A stretch of DNA of 10,274 nucleotides from Lachnospiraceae bacterium. GTDB lineage: Bacteria > Bacillota > Clostridia > Lachnospirales > Lachnospiraceae. Where the stretch lies: contig JAGDCQ010000251.1 of the NCBI GenBank assembly GCA_017958465.1, forward strand, positions 1 through 10,274. Direction: 5' to 3'. Numbering within the stretch: position 1 is the first letter of the stretch; each line of letters starts with the position of its first letter. Both the position numbers and the translations under genes were made by a program. Below, piece after piece: positions 1 through 6,631 of the stretch. The notes beneath the pieces are model-generated. The model worked only from the letters and a program-made list of their open reading frames with translations. It did no database searches and was not told the DNA's origin.

Positions 1-4
1 AACT

Positions 5-1501
5 ATGAGCAAAAGACAGTATGTAATGGCATTGGACCAGGGGACAACAAGCTCGAGATGCATAATCTTCAGCAAGGAGGGCGAGATAAAGAGCATCGCC
101 CAGAAAGAGTTTACACAGATTTATCCGAAGCCCGGCTGGGTGGAGCACGATCCCAACGAGATCTGGGCGTCCCAGATAAGTGTTGCGGCCGAGGCTATGG
201 CAAAGTTTGGTCTGGAGGCGGAAAACATACACGCCATCGGGATCACCAACCAGCGTGAGACCACCATTGTATGGGACAAAAACACCGGGAGACCGGTTTA
301 TAACGCTATAGTGTGGCAGTGCAGGCGAACTGCCGACGAAATAAAGAAGATCCAGGGGACGCCGCTATGGGACTCCATCGTTAAGAAGACGGGGCTTATC
401 CCGGATGCGTATTTTTCGGCGTCGAAGATAGCCTGGATCCTGGACAACGTTCCAAACGCCAGGAAAGCCGCCGAAACCGGGAACCTTCTTTTTGGAACGG
501 TGGATACGTGGCTGATATGGAAGCTGACTGAAGGCAGGGTGCACGTCACCGACTACACAAATGCCTCGAGGACTATGCTTTTTGATATCCACAGGCTCTG
601 CTGGGATGACGAGATACTGGATTATTTCAACATTCCGAGGACCATGCTCCCGGAAGTTAAGCCTTCGAGCTGCATCTACGGTTATACCGCGGACGGCCTC
701 CTTGGGGCAAAGATCCCTATCGCGGGGGCAGCGGGAGACCAGCAGGCGGCTCTTTTCGGCCAGTGCTGTTTTGAGCCCGGCGATGTGAAGAATACCTACG
801 GTACCGGGTGCTTTTTGCTGATGAACACCGGCACCACCCCGTTTTCTTCTTCAAACGGCCTCCTTACCACCATCGCCGCAAGCGCGGGCGAAAAGGTGGA
901 GTATGCCCTTGAGGGCAGTGTTTTTATAGCCGGAGCCTCTGTGCAGTGGCTTCGTGATGAGCTCAGGATGATAAAGGACGCTCCGCAGTCCGAGGAGTAT
1001 GCGACTGCAGTGCCCGATACTAACGGTGTTTATGTGGTCCCGGCGTTTGCGGGCCTTGGCGCCCCTTACTGGGATTCCTATGCCCGGGGCATGATCGTTG
1101 GCCTCACCCGCGGTGCAAAGAAGGAGCATATCATCCGCGCAACCCTTGAGTCTATAGCTTTCCAGACGGCGGATGTCCTTCACGCCATGGAGCAGGATGC
1201 GGGTAAAAAGCTCACTTCGCTCAAGGTGGACGGCGGCGCAAGTGCCAACAACTTCCTTGTGCAGTTCCAGGCAGACCTCCTGGATGCCGTGGTGGAGCGG
1301 CCTGCCTGCGTTGAGACAACAGCTCTCGGAGCCGCGTATCTTGCGGGCCTTGCCACAGGCTATTGGACAAGCAAAGAAGAGATAAAAGAAAACTGGATCC
1401 TTGGCAAGCGCTTTGAGCCGCGCGACACCATGGACCGCGAAAAGGCGCTGAAGGGCTGGCATAAAGCCGTGAAATGCGCCCAGATTTTCGGAGAGGAATA
1501 A
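5..1501 (+). CDS. glpK: Glycerol kinase
   Basis: Cytoplasmic FGGY-family kinase that phosphorylates glycerol to sn-glycerol 3-phosphate with ATP, committing glycerol to glycolysis or lipid synthesis. The 498-residue length is typical. Visible motifs are the N-terminal phosphate-binding DQGTTSSR (residues 11-18), the first FGGY signature around FSASKIAWILDN (137-148), the catalytic base in AGDQQ (Asp245), the second signature starting GLGAPYWDS (350-358), and the adenosine-binding DGGASANNF (409-417). The ATG at 5 gives the canonical N-terminus, but only four bases lie upstream, so its promoter and ribosome site are outside the window. The loop before PIAG (about 225-237) lacks the His-Phe-Tyr-Gly histidine that is phosphorylated by PTS HPr in Enterococcus-type GlpK. 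The rhomboid gene starts one base after the stop. Identification is very secure. Confidence 0.98.
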   Translation: MSKRQYVMALDQGTTSSRCIIFSKEGEIKSIAQKEFTQIYPKPGWVEHDPNEIWASQISVAAEAMAKFGLEAENIHAIGITNQRETTIVWDKNTGRPVYNAIVWQCRRTADEIKKIQGTPLWDSIVKKTGLIPDAYFSASKIAWILDNVPNARKAAETGNLLFGTVDTWLIWKLTEGRVHVTDYTNASRTMLFDIHRLCWDDEILDYFNIPRTMLPEVKPSSCIYGYTADGLLGAKIPIAGAAGDQQAALFGQCCFEPGDVKNTYGTGCFLLMNTGTTPFSSSNGLLTTIAASAGEKVEYALEGSVFIAGASVQWLRDELRMIKDAPQSEEYATAVPDTNGVYVVPAFAGLGAPYWDSYARGMIVGLTRGAKKEHIIRATLESIAFQTADVLHAMEQDAGKKLTSLKVDGGASANNFLVQFQADLLDAVVERPACVETTALGAAYLAGLATGYWTSKEEIKENWILGKRFEPRDTMDREKALKGWHKAVKCAQIFGEE

Positions 1502-1505
1502 ATTG
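1490..1505 (+). promoter_or_regulatory. Ribosome binding site and TTG start of the rhomboid gene
   Basis: GGAGAGG at 1490-1496 lies inside the last codons of glpK, six bases before the TTG at 1503. It supports the unusual start codon and suggests that rhomboid translation is coupled to termination on glpK at 1501. Confidence 0.65.
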
Positions 1506-2141
1506 CAACAACAGACTAAAAGCGAGATCGGTCGTTTTCTCGCCTCACCAAACCATATCATCGTAATAGTGAACGTGATAGTGTTCCTTATGACGGACCT
1601 GTTCCTTAGGCCGGAAACTTCCGGGGAAGTGGTCTCTTTTGCCGCTCTCCAGTGGGGAAGGGTGCTTAACGGGCACGAGTTTTACAGGCTTCTTACGTAT
1701 ATGTTCCTGCACGGGGATATTTCGCATATCTTCGGGAATATGGCGATGATCCTGCTTATCGGCGACAGCCTTGAAGCCTACTTTGGCAAGCTCCGGTACA
1801 CGATCCTTTATTTTTCTACCGGAATCCTTGCGGGCGGGGCTTCTATGGTTTATAATATTGTGACGGCCTCGAACGCATCCAGTATAGGTGCCTCCGGTGC
1901 GGGCTTCGGTCTGATGGGCGCGCTTGCCGCGATCCTTATCTTCGACAGGGGCTGGCTGAACAGGATCACGCTCGGAAGGCTTGCTATCTATATCGCCCTG
2001 AGCCTTTACACGGGTTTCAGGAGCTACGGGATCGACAACGCTGCCCACGTGGGCGGGCTTATGGCCGGACTTCTTGTAGGCTGGATACTCTATCAAACGA
2101 AAAACCGGAAACGTGAAAGGGGATCGCTCTATGAAAATTAA
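1503..2141 (+). CDS. Rhomboid family intramembrane serine protease
   Basis: Polytopic membrane protease of the rhomboid family (MEROPS S54), expected to cleave transmembrane substrates within the bilayer. The 212 residues contain the family motifs: HGDISHIFGN (70-79) in the second membrane segment, the GASG nucleophile motif (Ser131) and the catalytic histidine in AHVGG (His182), giving a Ser-His dyad. About six hydrophobic segments are visible, starting at 18-35, so this is a minimal six-segment form with no added cytosolic domain except a short basic tail (KNRKRERG). The start is a TTG at 1503, chosen because GGAGAGG at 1490-1496 sits six bases upstream; the next in-frame ATG (residue 30) would cut into the first membrane segment. 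It begins one base after glpK and overlaps the next gene by 11 bases. The substrate cannot be read from the sequence. Confidence 0.93.
   Translation: MQQQTKSEIGRFLASPNHIIVIVNVIVFLMTDLFLRPETSGEVVSFAALQWGRVLNGHEFYRLLTYMFLHGDISHIFGNMAMILLIGDSLEAYFGKLRYTILYFSTGILAGGASMVYNIVTASNASSIGASGAGFGLMGALAAILIFDRGWLNRITLGRLAIYIALSLYTGFRSYGIDNAAHVGGLMAGLLVGWILYQTKNRKRERGSLYEN
2116..2133 (+). promoter_or_regulatory. Ribosome binding site deciding the SCP2-gene start
   Basis: AAAGGGGA at 2116-2123 precedes ATG 2131 by seven bases and lies within the end of the rhomboid gene. It falls downstream of the alternative GTG at 2113, so it argues for the 333-residue product and for coupled translation across the 11-base overlap. 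Confidence 0.65.
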
Positions 2142-3132
2142 TGTTTATTACGGCGGCCGCGGCCTTATCGATGATCCGACCATCTTTGTTATCGATAAGC
2201 TGACAGAGGTTCTTGAAGAGCTGAGAGTAAACGTTACAAGATACAATCTCTACGAGCAGAAGAACAGCGGACTTACCACGCTCCCCGGCACGCTTAAGGA
2301 GGCTGACGGCATCATCCTTGCCGCAAGCGTTGAGTGGCTCGGGATAGGCGGTTTCCTGCACCAGTTTCTCGATGCATGCTGGCTGTACGGCGACAAAGAA
2401 CGGATCGGAAAGCTGTATATGCTCCCGGTAGTGGTCGCAGGGACTGTGGGCGAGCGCGAGAGCATGGAGGAGCTTATCCGTGCCTGGTCGCTGCTTGGCG
2501 GTGTTTCCATCGACGGGATATGCGCTTACGCGGAATCGAAGGCAGAGCTTGAATCTGTCCAGGATTATGTGAGATATATAGAGAAAACGGCGGAAAACCT
2601 GTATCGCTACGTTAACCAGAAGCAGAAGGTGCTCCCGAACAGCGTGAACAACGTCCGTGCGGCAACGCTGCACTACAGCTCGATCGCGGCTTCTCCCCAG
2701 GAGAGCGAGCAGCTTTCGGCCTATGTTTCGGACGATCACTATGTTCAGCAGCAGAAGGCCGATATTGAGGAGCTTACGAGCCTCTTCAGCGGAATGCTTT
2801 CGGGCGACGACAACGACAGGCAGGAGTATCTGCGCCGCTTCCGTGAAAACTACAAGCCTCAGGGCCAGGATTTCGTGATCTCTTATGCGATCGAGATCAA
2901 GGACCTTGAAAAGACGCTTGTTGTGGATATCAAGGGCAACAACATGAACTGCTATTACGGCGAGAAGCCGGATGCGGACATTGTTGCCACAACAAACCGT
3001 TCGACAATGGACAGGATAGTCCACGGAAGGACCACCTTCCAAGGGGCGTTTATGTCGGGTGAGATCTCTACCCGCGGCAATTTCAAGATGCTGCGCACCT
3101 TTGACAACGTTTTTCAGTTTAATATTATCTGA
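2131..3132 (+). CDS. Flavodoxin-like / SCP2 sterol-binding-like two-domain protein
   Basis: A 333-residue cytosolic protein with no signal peptide. Residues 1 to about 135 resemble a flavodoxin or NADPH-dependent FMN reductase fold: an initial beta strand (KINVYYGGRG), a helix, a strand ending in ADGIILAASVEWLGIGG (58-74), then a helix and another strand (LYMLPVVVAGTVGERES). Residues about 140-235 are a helical linker. Residues about 236-333 match an SCP2 sterol-carrier-like domain, ending in the typical GRTTFQGAFMSGEIS (299-313) and a GNFKMLRTFD stretch (316-325). ATG 2131 is preferred over the upstream GTG 2113 because AAAGGGGA at 2116-2123 is well placed for it. I recall very similar proteins in Lachnospiraceae, but know of no established function. 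A redox or lipid-related role is only a guess from the domains. It overlaps the rhomboid gene by 11 bases. Confidence 0.82.
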   Translation: MKINVYYGGRGLIDDPTIFVIDKLTEVLEELRVNVTRYNLYEQKNSGLTTLPGTLKEADGIILAASVEWLGIGGFLHQFLDACWLYGDKERIGKLYMLPVVVAGTVGERESMEELIRAWSLLGGVSIDGICAYAESKAELESVQDYVRYIEKTAENLYRYVNQKQKVLPNSVNNVRAATLHYSSIAASPQESEQLSAYVSDDHYVQQQKADIEELTSLFSGMLSGDDNDRQEYLRRFRENYKPQGQDFVISYAIEIKDLEKTLVVDIKGNNMNCYYGEKPDADIVATTNRSTMDRIVHGRTTFQGAFMSGEISTRGNFKMLRTFDNVFQFNII

Positions 3133-3143
3133 GGTACCAAAAG

Positions 3144-3413
3144 ATGTTTCGTATGTGGGCCAGGCTGTATAAAGACGGCCGTTGCGTGGGGGACGCGGAG
3201 TACGAGGACGGCGGGGACAAATCCCGGACCGCCAAGGTTTTTGCCGGGATAGAGGAGTTTTGCCGCACGTTTGACCTTGCAAAGCCGATCTGGCTTGATA
3301 AAAACGTGAGCGAGTTCAAAAAGCACGACAAGACTTCGTTTAATAAAGACAATTTTATCGAGAGCATTCCCTTCGATCACATGAGGATAGAGGTGATCGA
3401 GGAGGATCCGTGA
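3144..3413 (+). CDS. Small conserved protein of unknown function (Lachnospiraceae type)
   Basis: An 89-residue soluble protein with no signal peptide or membrane segment. It begins MFRMWARLYKDGR and contains KVFAGIEEFCRTFDLAKPIW (31-50), then a charged FKKHDKTSFNKDNFIE stretch (58-73) and an acidic end. I recognise this as a small family widespread in Lachnospiraceae, often annotated only as hypothetical. The function is unknown and I see no catalytic motif. The start is supported by GAGG at 3131-3134, which overlaps the stop of the SCP2 gene and is nine bases from the ATG. The 11-base gap to that gene suggests co-translation and perhaps a related job. The coding assignment is well supported by spacing and by the recognised family. 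Confidence 0.82.
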   Translation: MFRMWARLYKDGRCVGDAEYEDGGDKSRTAKVFAGIEEFCRTFDLAKPIWLDKNVSEFKKHDKTSFNKDNFIESIPFDHMRIEVIEEDP

Positions 3414-3435
3414 GAATAGGGATTGGAGTTTAGAA

Positions 3436-4077
3436 ATGAATTTGAAGTATTTTTTCAGGGTATCCTGCGCGATCGCGGGTTTGTGCCTTTGTGTGGCCCT
3501 GACAGGTTGTGATAACGGCAATGTCATGCCGACGTTTAAGCCTACGGGGGCGCCTTCCGGCCCGACCGGTTCAAAGGAGCCGACCACATCGCCTACGCCC
3601 GAGGCCACTCCTACTCCGCTTCCGATAACAGCGGTCCCTGCGGCCACAAAGGTGGACGGAAGCGACTTTTTTGAGGTAATGAGGCTTCTTGGCCAGGGTA
3701 CAAAGGTTGAGACCGACGGCGCCGGGGAAGAGGATCTTGCAAGGTGCTTCTTTGCGGAAAACCTTAACGGTGCCGAAGCGGATGTGTTTTTCGGCGCAGG
3801 CTTCGCGGAAGGCGAAGTGGCCGACATATACAGGCTCAGAGTGCTGTACTACAGGAAAAACGGAGCGGTCTACATAGGCGAGGTGTATTCAAGGAAGGAT
3901 GAGGCAAAAGGAGTTTTGGAGCTCTTTTCGAAGGCCTTCGACGAGAAAACACAGATCACGGACCTTTCCGCAGGCTATGCGGACGAGTTCCTGAATGCAA
4001 ACGGCTTTGAAACAATAGACGTGGGCTCGCAAAAGCGCGAGTTTCTTTATCTCTTACCCAAGAAGGATCAACAGTAA
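3436..4077 (+). CDS. Putative lipoprotein of unknown function
   Basis: A 213-residue predicted lipoprotein. The N-terminus has a basic-hydrophobic signal peptide (1-24) ending in the lipobox LTGC, with Cys25 as the expected lipidation site, so the mature protein should sit on the outer face of the membrane. A Pro/Thr/Ser-rich flexible linker follows (about 32-70, including TPEATPTPLPITAVP). A globular domain runs from about 74 to 213, with a likely amphipathic start (DGSDFFEVMRLLG) and a strand-rich middle around YRLRVLYYRKNGAVYIGEVY (132-151). I do not recognise a named family in the globular part; a DUF4358-like lipoprotein was considered but not supported. The start is supported by GGAG at 3425-3428, seven bases before the ATG. 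Its TAA overlaps the dnaX ATG by one base, so the two are probably translated together although their roles look unrelated. Confidence 0.85.
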   Translation: MNLKYFFRVSCAIAGLCLCVALTGCDNGNVMPTFKPTGAPSGPTGSKEPTTSPTPEATPTPLPITAVPAATKVDGSDFFEVMRLLGQGTKVETDGAGEEDLARCFFAENLNGAEADVFFGAGFAEGEVADIYRLRVLYYRKNGAVYIGEVYSRKDEAKGVLELFSKAFDEKTQITDLSAGYADEFLNANGFETIDVGSQKREFLYLLPKKDQQ

Positions 4078-4079
4078 TG
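4063..4079 (+). promoter_or_regulatory. Coupled ribosome binding site and TAATG junction before dnaX
   Basis: AAGGA at 4063-4067 precedes the dnaX ATG (4077) by nine bases. The stop of the lipoprotein (TAA, 4075-4077) and the dnaX start share one base, a standard arrangement for translational coupling by reinitiating ribosomes. Confidence 0.65.
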
Positions 4080-5606
4080 TCGTATACTGCTTTATACAGA
4101 AAATTCAGGCCCGACGATTTTGACGAGGTCCGGGGGCAGGATCATATAGTTACGGTGCTCAGAAACCAGATCATTTCCGACAGGATCGGACACGCGTATC
4201 TGTTCTGCGGCACAAGGGGTACAGGTAAGACTTCGGTTGCCAAGGTCCTTGCAAAGGCTGTCAACTGCGAGCATCCCGTAAACGGCAACCCCTGTAACGA
4301 GTGCGCCATGTGCAAGGCAATAAAGAGCGGCGCCTCCATGAATGTGGTCGAGATCGATGCCGCTTCAAACAACGGCGTTGAAAACATCCGCGATATCATC
4401 GAAGAAGTGCGTTACGCGCCCACCGAGGGGCGGTACCGCGTGTATATCATAGACGAGGTGCATATGCTTTCGGTAAGCGCCTTCAACGCGCTGCTGAAAA
4501 CCCTTGAGGAGCCGCCGGCGTACGTATGCTTTATCCTCGCCACCACCGAGGCCCACAAGATCCCGGTGACCATTATGTCCCGCTGTCAGCGCTACGACTT
4601 CAAGCGCATCTCAAACGAGCTTATAGTAGAGCATCTTCACGGGATCTGCGAGGCAGAGAAGGTGGAGGCGGACGAAAAGGCCCTCCGCTATATAGCCGGA
4701 AAGGCCGACGGTGCCTTCCGTGACGCAATAAGCCTTCTCGACCAGTGCATCTCTTTCTGCTTCGGCGAAAAGCTGACCTACGACAGGGTGCTGGAGATAC
4801 TGGGGGCCGTGGACATAGTCATTTTCGCAAGGCTTCTGCGGTATATCCGGGACGGCAAGGTAGCGGAGTGCATAGAAGTCCTGAACTCCGTGGTAAACAA
4901 CGGGCGGGATATAGCCCAGTTCGTAACGGATTTTATATGGTACCTGAGGAACCTCCTCATCATCAAGACCTCCGAGGAAGAGGTTGAGATCTTCGATATT
5001 TCCGCAGAACAGCTGGAAATGCTCGTGAACGAGGCAAGGAGCTGCAAGACGGAGACCCTGATGCGGAACATCACCATCTATTCCGAGCTGTCGGATGTGA
5101 TCCGTCACGCTACGCAAAAACGCGTGCTTACGGAGCTTTGCATGATCCGCAGCTGTATGCCCCAGACCGAGACCGACACAGACGCTATCCTTGAGAGGAT
5201 AAGGGCTATAGAGGACAGGCTCGAGAGCGGCATCGCCATAAAACAGGAGGAGGCGCAGCCTGAGGAGGACGATACCCCCGAGATCGCTGTGGAGGCGCTC
5301 CCCGAGGATATCAAGACCCTTGCGAAGAACTGGAAAGAGCTGATAAAGGATATGCCGGCGCCTTTGAGTCTTCTTTGCGAGACTGCGGTGCTTTCGGTGG
5401 AAGGCAAGCAGCTGGTCCTGTACTATGAAAACGAAGTGGACTGTGATCTTGCGGAGCTCAACAAGGGCCTGCTCACAGACCTTCTTGAACAACGGCTTAA
5501 ACTGAAATATGATATCAATATTAAGCAAAAAGCGCTGACAAAGGCGCAGAAAAAGAAGACCGATCTCTCAAACGTGATCAAGATCGCGTATGAATCGGTG
5601 GATTAA
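4077..5606 (+). CDS. dnaX: DNA polymerase III subunit gamma/tau
   Basis: Clamp-loader ATPase of the replicative polymerase, which loads the beta clamp and bridges the polymerase cores. The AAA+ region (1 to about 175) shows Walker A GTRGTGKT (45-52, Lys51), a four-cysteine zinc site (Cys64, 73, 76, 79), Walker B IIDEVH (124-129), sensor 1 ATTEAHKIP (155-163), the SRC arginine finger (Arg169) and sensor-2 region GAFRDAISLLDQ (212-223). A helical domain follows to about 360, then an acidic linker (about 390-411) and a small C-terminal domain (412-509) that would act as the tau-like part. The 509-residue length is normal to slightly short for Clostridia. AAGGA at 4063-4067 supports the ATG at 4077, within a TAATG overlap with the lipoprotein gene. 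I see no convincing frameshift site for a separate gamma form. Order dnaX-ybaB-recR is a classic conserved cluster. Confidence 0.97.
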   Translation: MSYTALYRKFRPDDFDEVRGQDHIVTVLRNQIISDRIGHAYLFCGTRGTGKTSVAKVLAKAVNCEHPVNGNPCNECAMCKAIKSGASMNVVEIDAASNNGVENIRDIIEEVRYAPTEGRYRVYIIDEVHMLSVSAFNALLKTLEEPPAYVCFILATTEAHKIPVTIMSRCQRYDFKRISNELIVEHLHGICEAEKVEADEKALRYIAGKADGAFRDAISLLDQCISFCFGEKLTYDRVLEILGAVDIVIFARLLRYIRDGKVAECIEVLNSVVNNGRDIAQFVTDFIWYLRNLLIIKTSEEEVEIFDISAEQLEMLVNEARSCKTETLMRNITIYSELSDVIRHATQKRVLTELCMIRSCMPQTETDTDAILERIRAIEDRLESGIAIKQEEAQPEEDDTPEIAVEALPEDIKTLAKNWKELIKDMPAPLSLLCETAVLSVEGKQLVLYYENEVDCDLAELNKGLLTDLLEQRLKLKYDINIKQKALTKAQKKKTDLSNVIKIAYESVD

Positions 5607-5639
5607 AAGACCGGATGACCGGAAGATAAGGAGAAAGAA

Positions 5640-5999
5640 ATGGCTAAACACGGTGGTTTTCCCGGCGGCATGCCCGGAAACATGAACAATCTTATGAAGC
5701 AGGCGCAGAGGATCCAGCGCCAGATGGAAGAACAGCAGAAGGAGCTTGAGACCAAGGAGTTTGAGGCTACTGCAGGCGGCGGGGCCGTTACCGTAAAGAT
5801 CTCCGGAAAGCGTGAGGTTGTCTCCGTTAAGCTTGCTCCGGATGCAGTGGATCCCGACGATATCGAGATGCTCGAGGATCTTATCGTTGCAGCCACAAAC
5901 GAAGCTCTCCGCAAGGTGGATGAGGAAAGCCAGTCGGCTATGAACTCGCTCACAGGCGGACTTGGCGGACTTGGTGGCCTTGGCGGTTTCGGATTCTGA
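5640..5999 (+). CDS. ybaB: YbaB/EbfC family nucleoid-associated protein
   Basis: Small DNA-binding protein of the YbaB/EbfC family, known to form dimers and coat the nucleoid and commonly encoded between dnaX and recR. The 119 residues comprise a Gly/Met/Asn-rich start (MAKHGGFPGGMPGNMNNLMK), a long charged helix (about 17-42, QAQRIQRQMEEQQKELETKE), the family core TAGGGAVTVKISGKREV (44-60), the conserved DPDDIEMLEDLIVAATNEAL (71-90) and a final helix. It ends in a glycine-rich tail, GGLGGLGGLGGFGF (106-119), encoded by a short tandem repeat. AAGGAG at 5628-5633 is six bases from the ATG. The recR gene starts 13 bases after the stop. Family identity is secure; a link to RecR-dependent repair rests on gene order. 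Confidence 0.95.
   Translation: MAKHGGFPGGMPGNMNNLMKQAQRIQRQMEEQQKELETKEFEATAGGGAVTVKISGKREVVSVKLAPDAVDPDDIEMLEDLIVAATNEALRKVDEESQSAMNSLTGGLGGLGGLGGFGF
5955..5990 (+). repeat. Four imperfect 9-bp tandem units encoding the YbaB glycine-rich tail
   Basis: The sequence reads GGCGGACTT, GGCGGACTT, GGTGGCCTT, GGCGGTTTC, each unit encoding Gly-Gly-Leu or Gly-Gly-Phe. The first two units are identical, which makes slippage and length variation between strains plausible. It is a coding microsatellite inside the last 15 codons of ybaB. Confidence 0.8.
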
Positions 6000-6012
6000 T
6001 CCGGAGGGAAAC

Positions 6013-6606
6013 ATGGAGTATTATAGCGCAAAGATAGGGGCTCTGATAGACGAGCTTTCGCGCCTGCCGGGTATTGGGACGAAATCGGCGCAGCGAATGG
6101 CTTTTCATATCGTGGGGCTCCCGGAAACGCAGGTAAGGCGCCTGGCGGACGTGCTTGTTGATGCCAGGAAGAACGTGAAATACTGCAGTTCCTGCTGTAC
6201 ACTGACAGATGCGGACGTTTGCCCCATCTGCAGCAACCCGAAGCGCGACCACAAGACCATAATGGTGGTGGAGACCACAAGGGATCTTGCGGCTTACGAG
6301 AAGATCGGGAAGTACGACGGAGTGTATCACGTGCTGCACGGCGCGATCTCGCCGATGCTTGGGATAGGCCCCGGGGATATAAGGCTTCGGGAGCTTATGA
6401 CACGCCTTAACGACGTTGAAGAAGTGATCATCGCCACAAACTCGAGTCTTGAGGGAGAGGCGACGGCAATGTATATCAATAAACTGATCAAGCCTACGGG
6501 AATAAAGGTCACCAGGATCGCAAGCGGCGTGCCTGTGGGAGGCGACCTTGAATGTATTGACGAGGTGACGCTGTTACGCGCCCTCGAAGGCAGAACGGAG
6601 TTGTAA
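6013..6606 (+). CDS. recR: Recombination mediator protein RecR
   Basis: Recombinational repair protein that works with RecF and RecO to load RecA on gapped single-stranded DNA. The 197 residues show the full family layout: helix-hairpin-helix LPGIGTKSAQR (18-28), a four-cysteine zinc finger (Cys58, Cys61, Cys70, Cys73), a Toprim domain beginning IMVVETTRDL (83-92) and the C-terminal GVPVGGDLE...DEVTLLRALEGR segment (172-194). An extra cysteine at 62 adjoins the finger. ATG 6013 is chosen because GGAGGG at 6003-6008 is well placed and the product then has the standard RecR length. An in-frame TTG at 5962 would add 17 residues, overlap ybaB and have no role in the family. It lies 13 bases after ybaB and 25 before the next gene. 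Confidence 0.97.
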   Translation: MEYYSAKIGALIDELSRLPGIGTKSAQRMAFHIVGLPETQVRRLADVLVDARKNVKYCSSCCTLTDADVCPICSNPKRDHKTIMVVETTRDLAAYEKIGKYDGVYHVLHGAISPMLGIGPGDIRLRELMTRLNDVEEVIIATNSSLEGEATAMYINKLIKPTGIKVTRIASGVPVGGDLECIDEVTLLRALEGRTEL

Positions 6607-6610
6607 AAAC

Positions 6611-6627
6611 CCTGTACAGGAGGAAGG
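6611..6627 (+). promoter_or_regulatory. Perfect palindrome overlapping a strong ribosome binding site
   Basis: CCTGTACAGG at 6611-6620 is a perfect 10-base palindrome, and its last bases begin the very strong AGGAGGAAGG site (6618-6627) for the coiled-coil gene at 6632. It could be a small operator or an RNA element partly masking the ribosome site. A chance palindrome of this size is also quite possible. Confidence 0.3.
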
Positions 6628-6631
6628 TTAG

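Noticed and set aside
2113..2130. GTG start for the SCP2 gene, adding six residues
   Set aside because: The only good ribosome site (2116-2123) lies downstream of it and fits ATG 2131, whose product starts directly with the first beta strand.
2059..3282. Open minus-strand frame of 407 codons opposite the SCP2 gene
   Set aside because: It lies opposite a recognisable protein family, is rich in Arg, Leu and His as expected of a codon-bias shadow, and has no plausible ribosome site or family resemblance. Similar shadows at 851-1561 (opposite glpK) and 4611-5528 (opposite dnaX) were rejected for the same reasons.
3804..3820. CTTCGC / GCGAAG hairpin in the lipoprotein gene as a terminator
   Set aside because: It is inside a coding frame and is not followed by a T-run.
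5540..5560. A-rich run near the end of dnaX as a programmed frameshift site
   Set aside because: The in-frame codons read CAG AAA AAG AAG, not the A AAA AAG slippery heptamer, and it lies within the last 20 codons. Slippage there could not create a useful short gamma form.
5609..5623. Direct repeat GACCGGA, one base apart, between dnaX and ybaB
   Set aside because: Two seven-base copies in a 33-base gap are too short to distinguish from chance, and no known operator fits.
5962..6012. Upstream TTG start for recR, adding 17 residues
   Set aside because: It would overlap the ybaB tail repeat, has no ribosome site, and gives a non-family N-terminus. ATG 6013 has GGAGGG in place and the standard RecR length.
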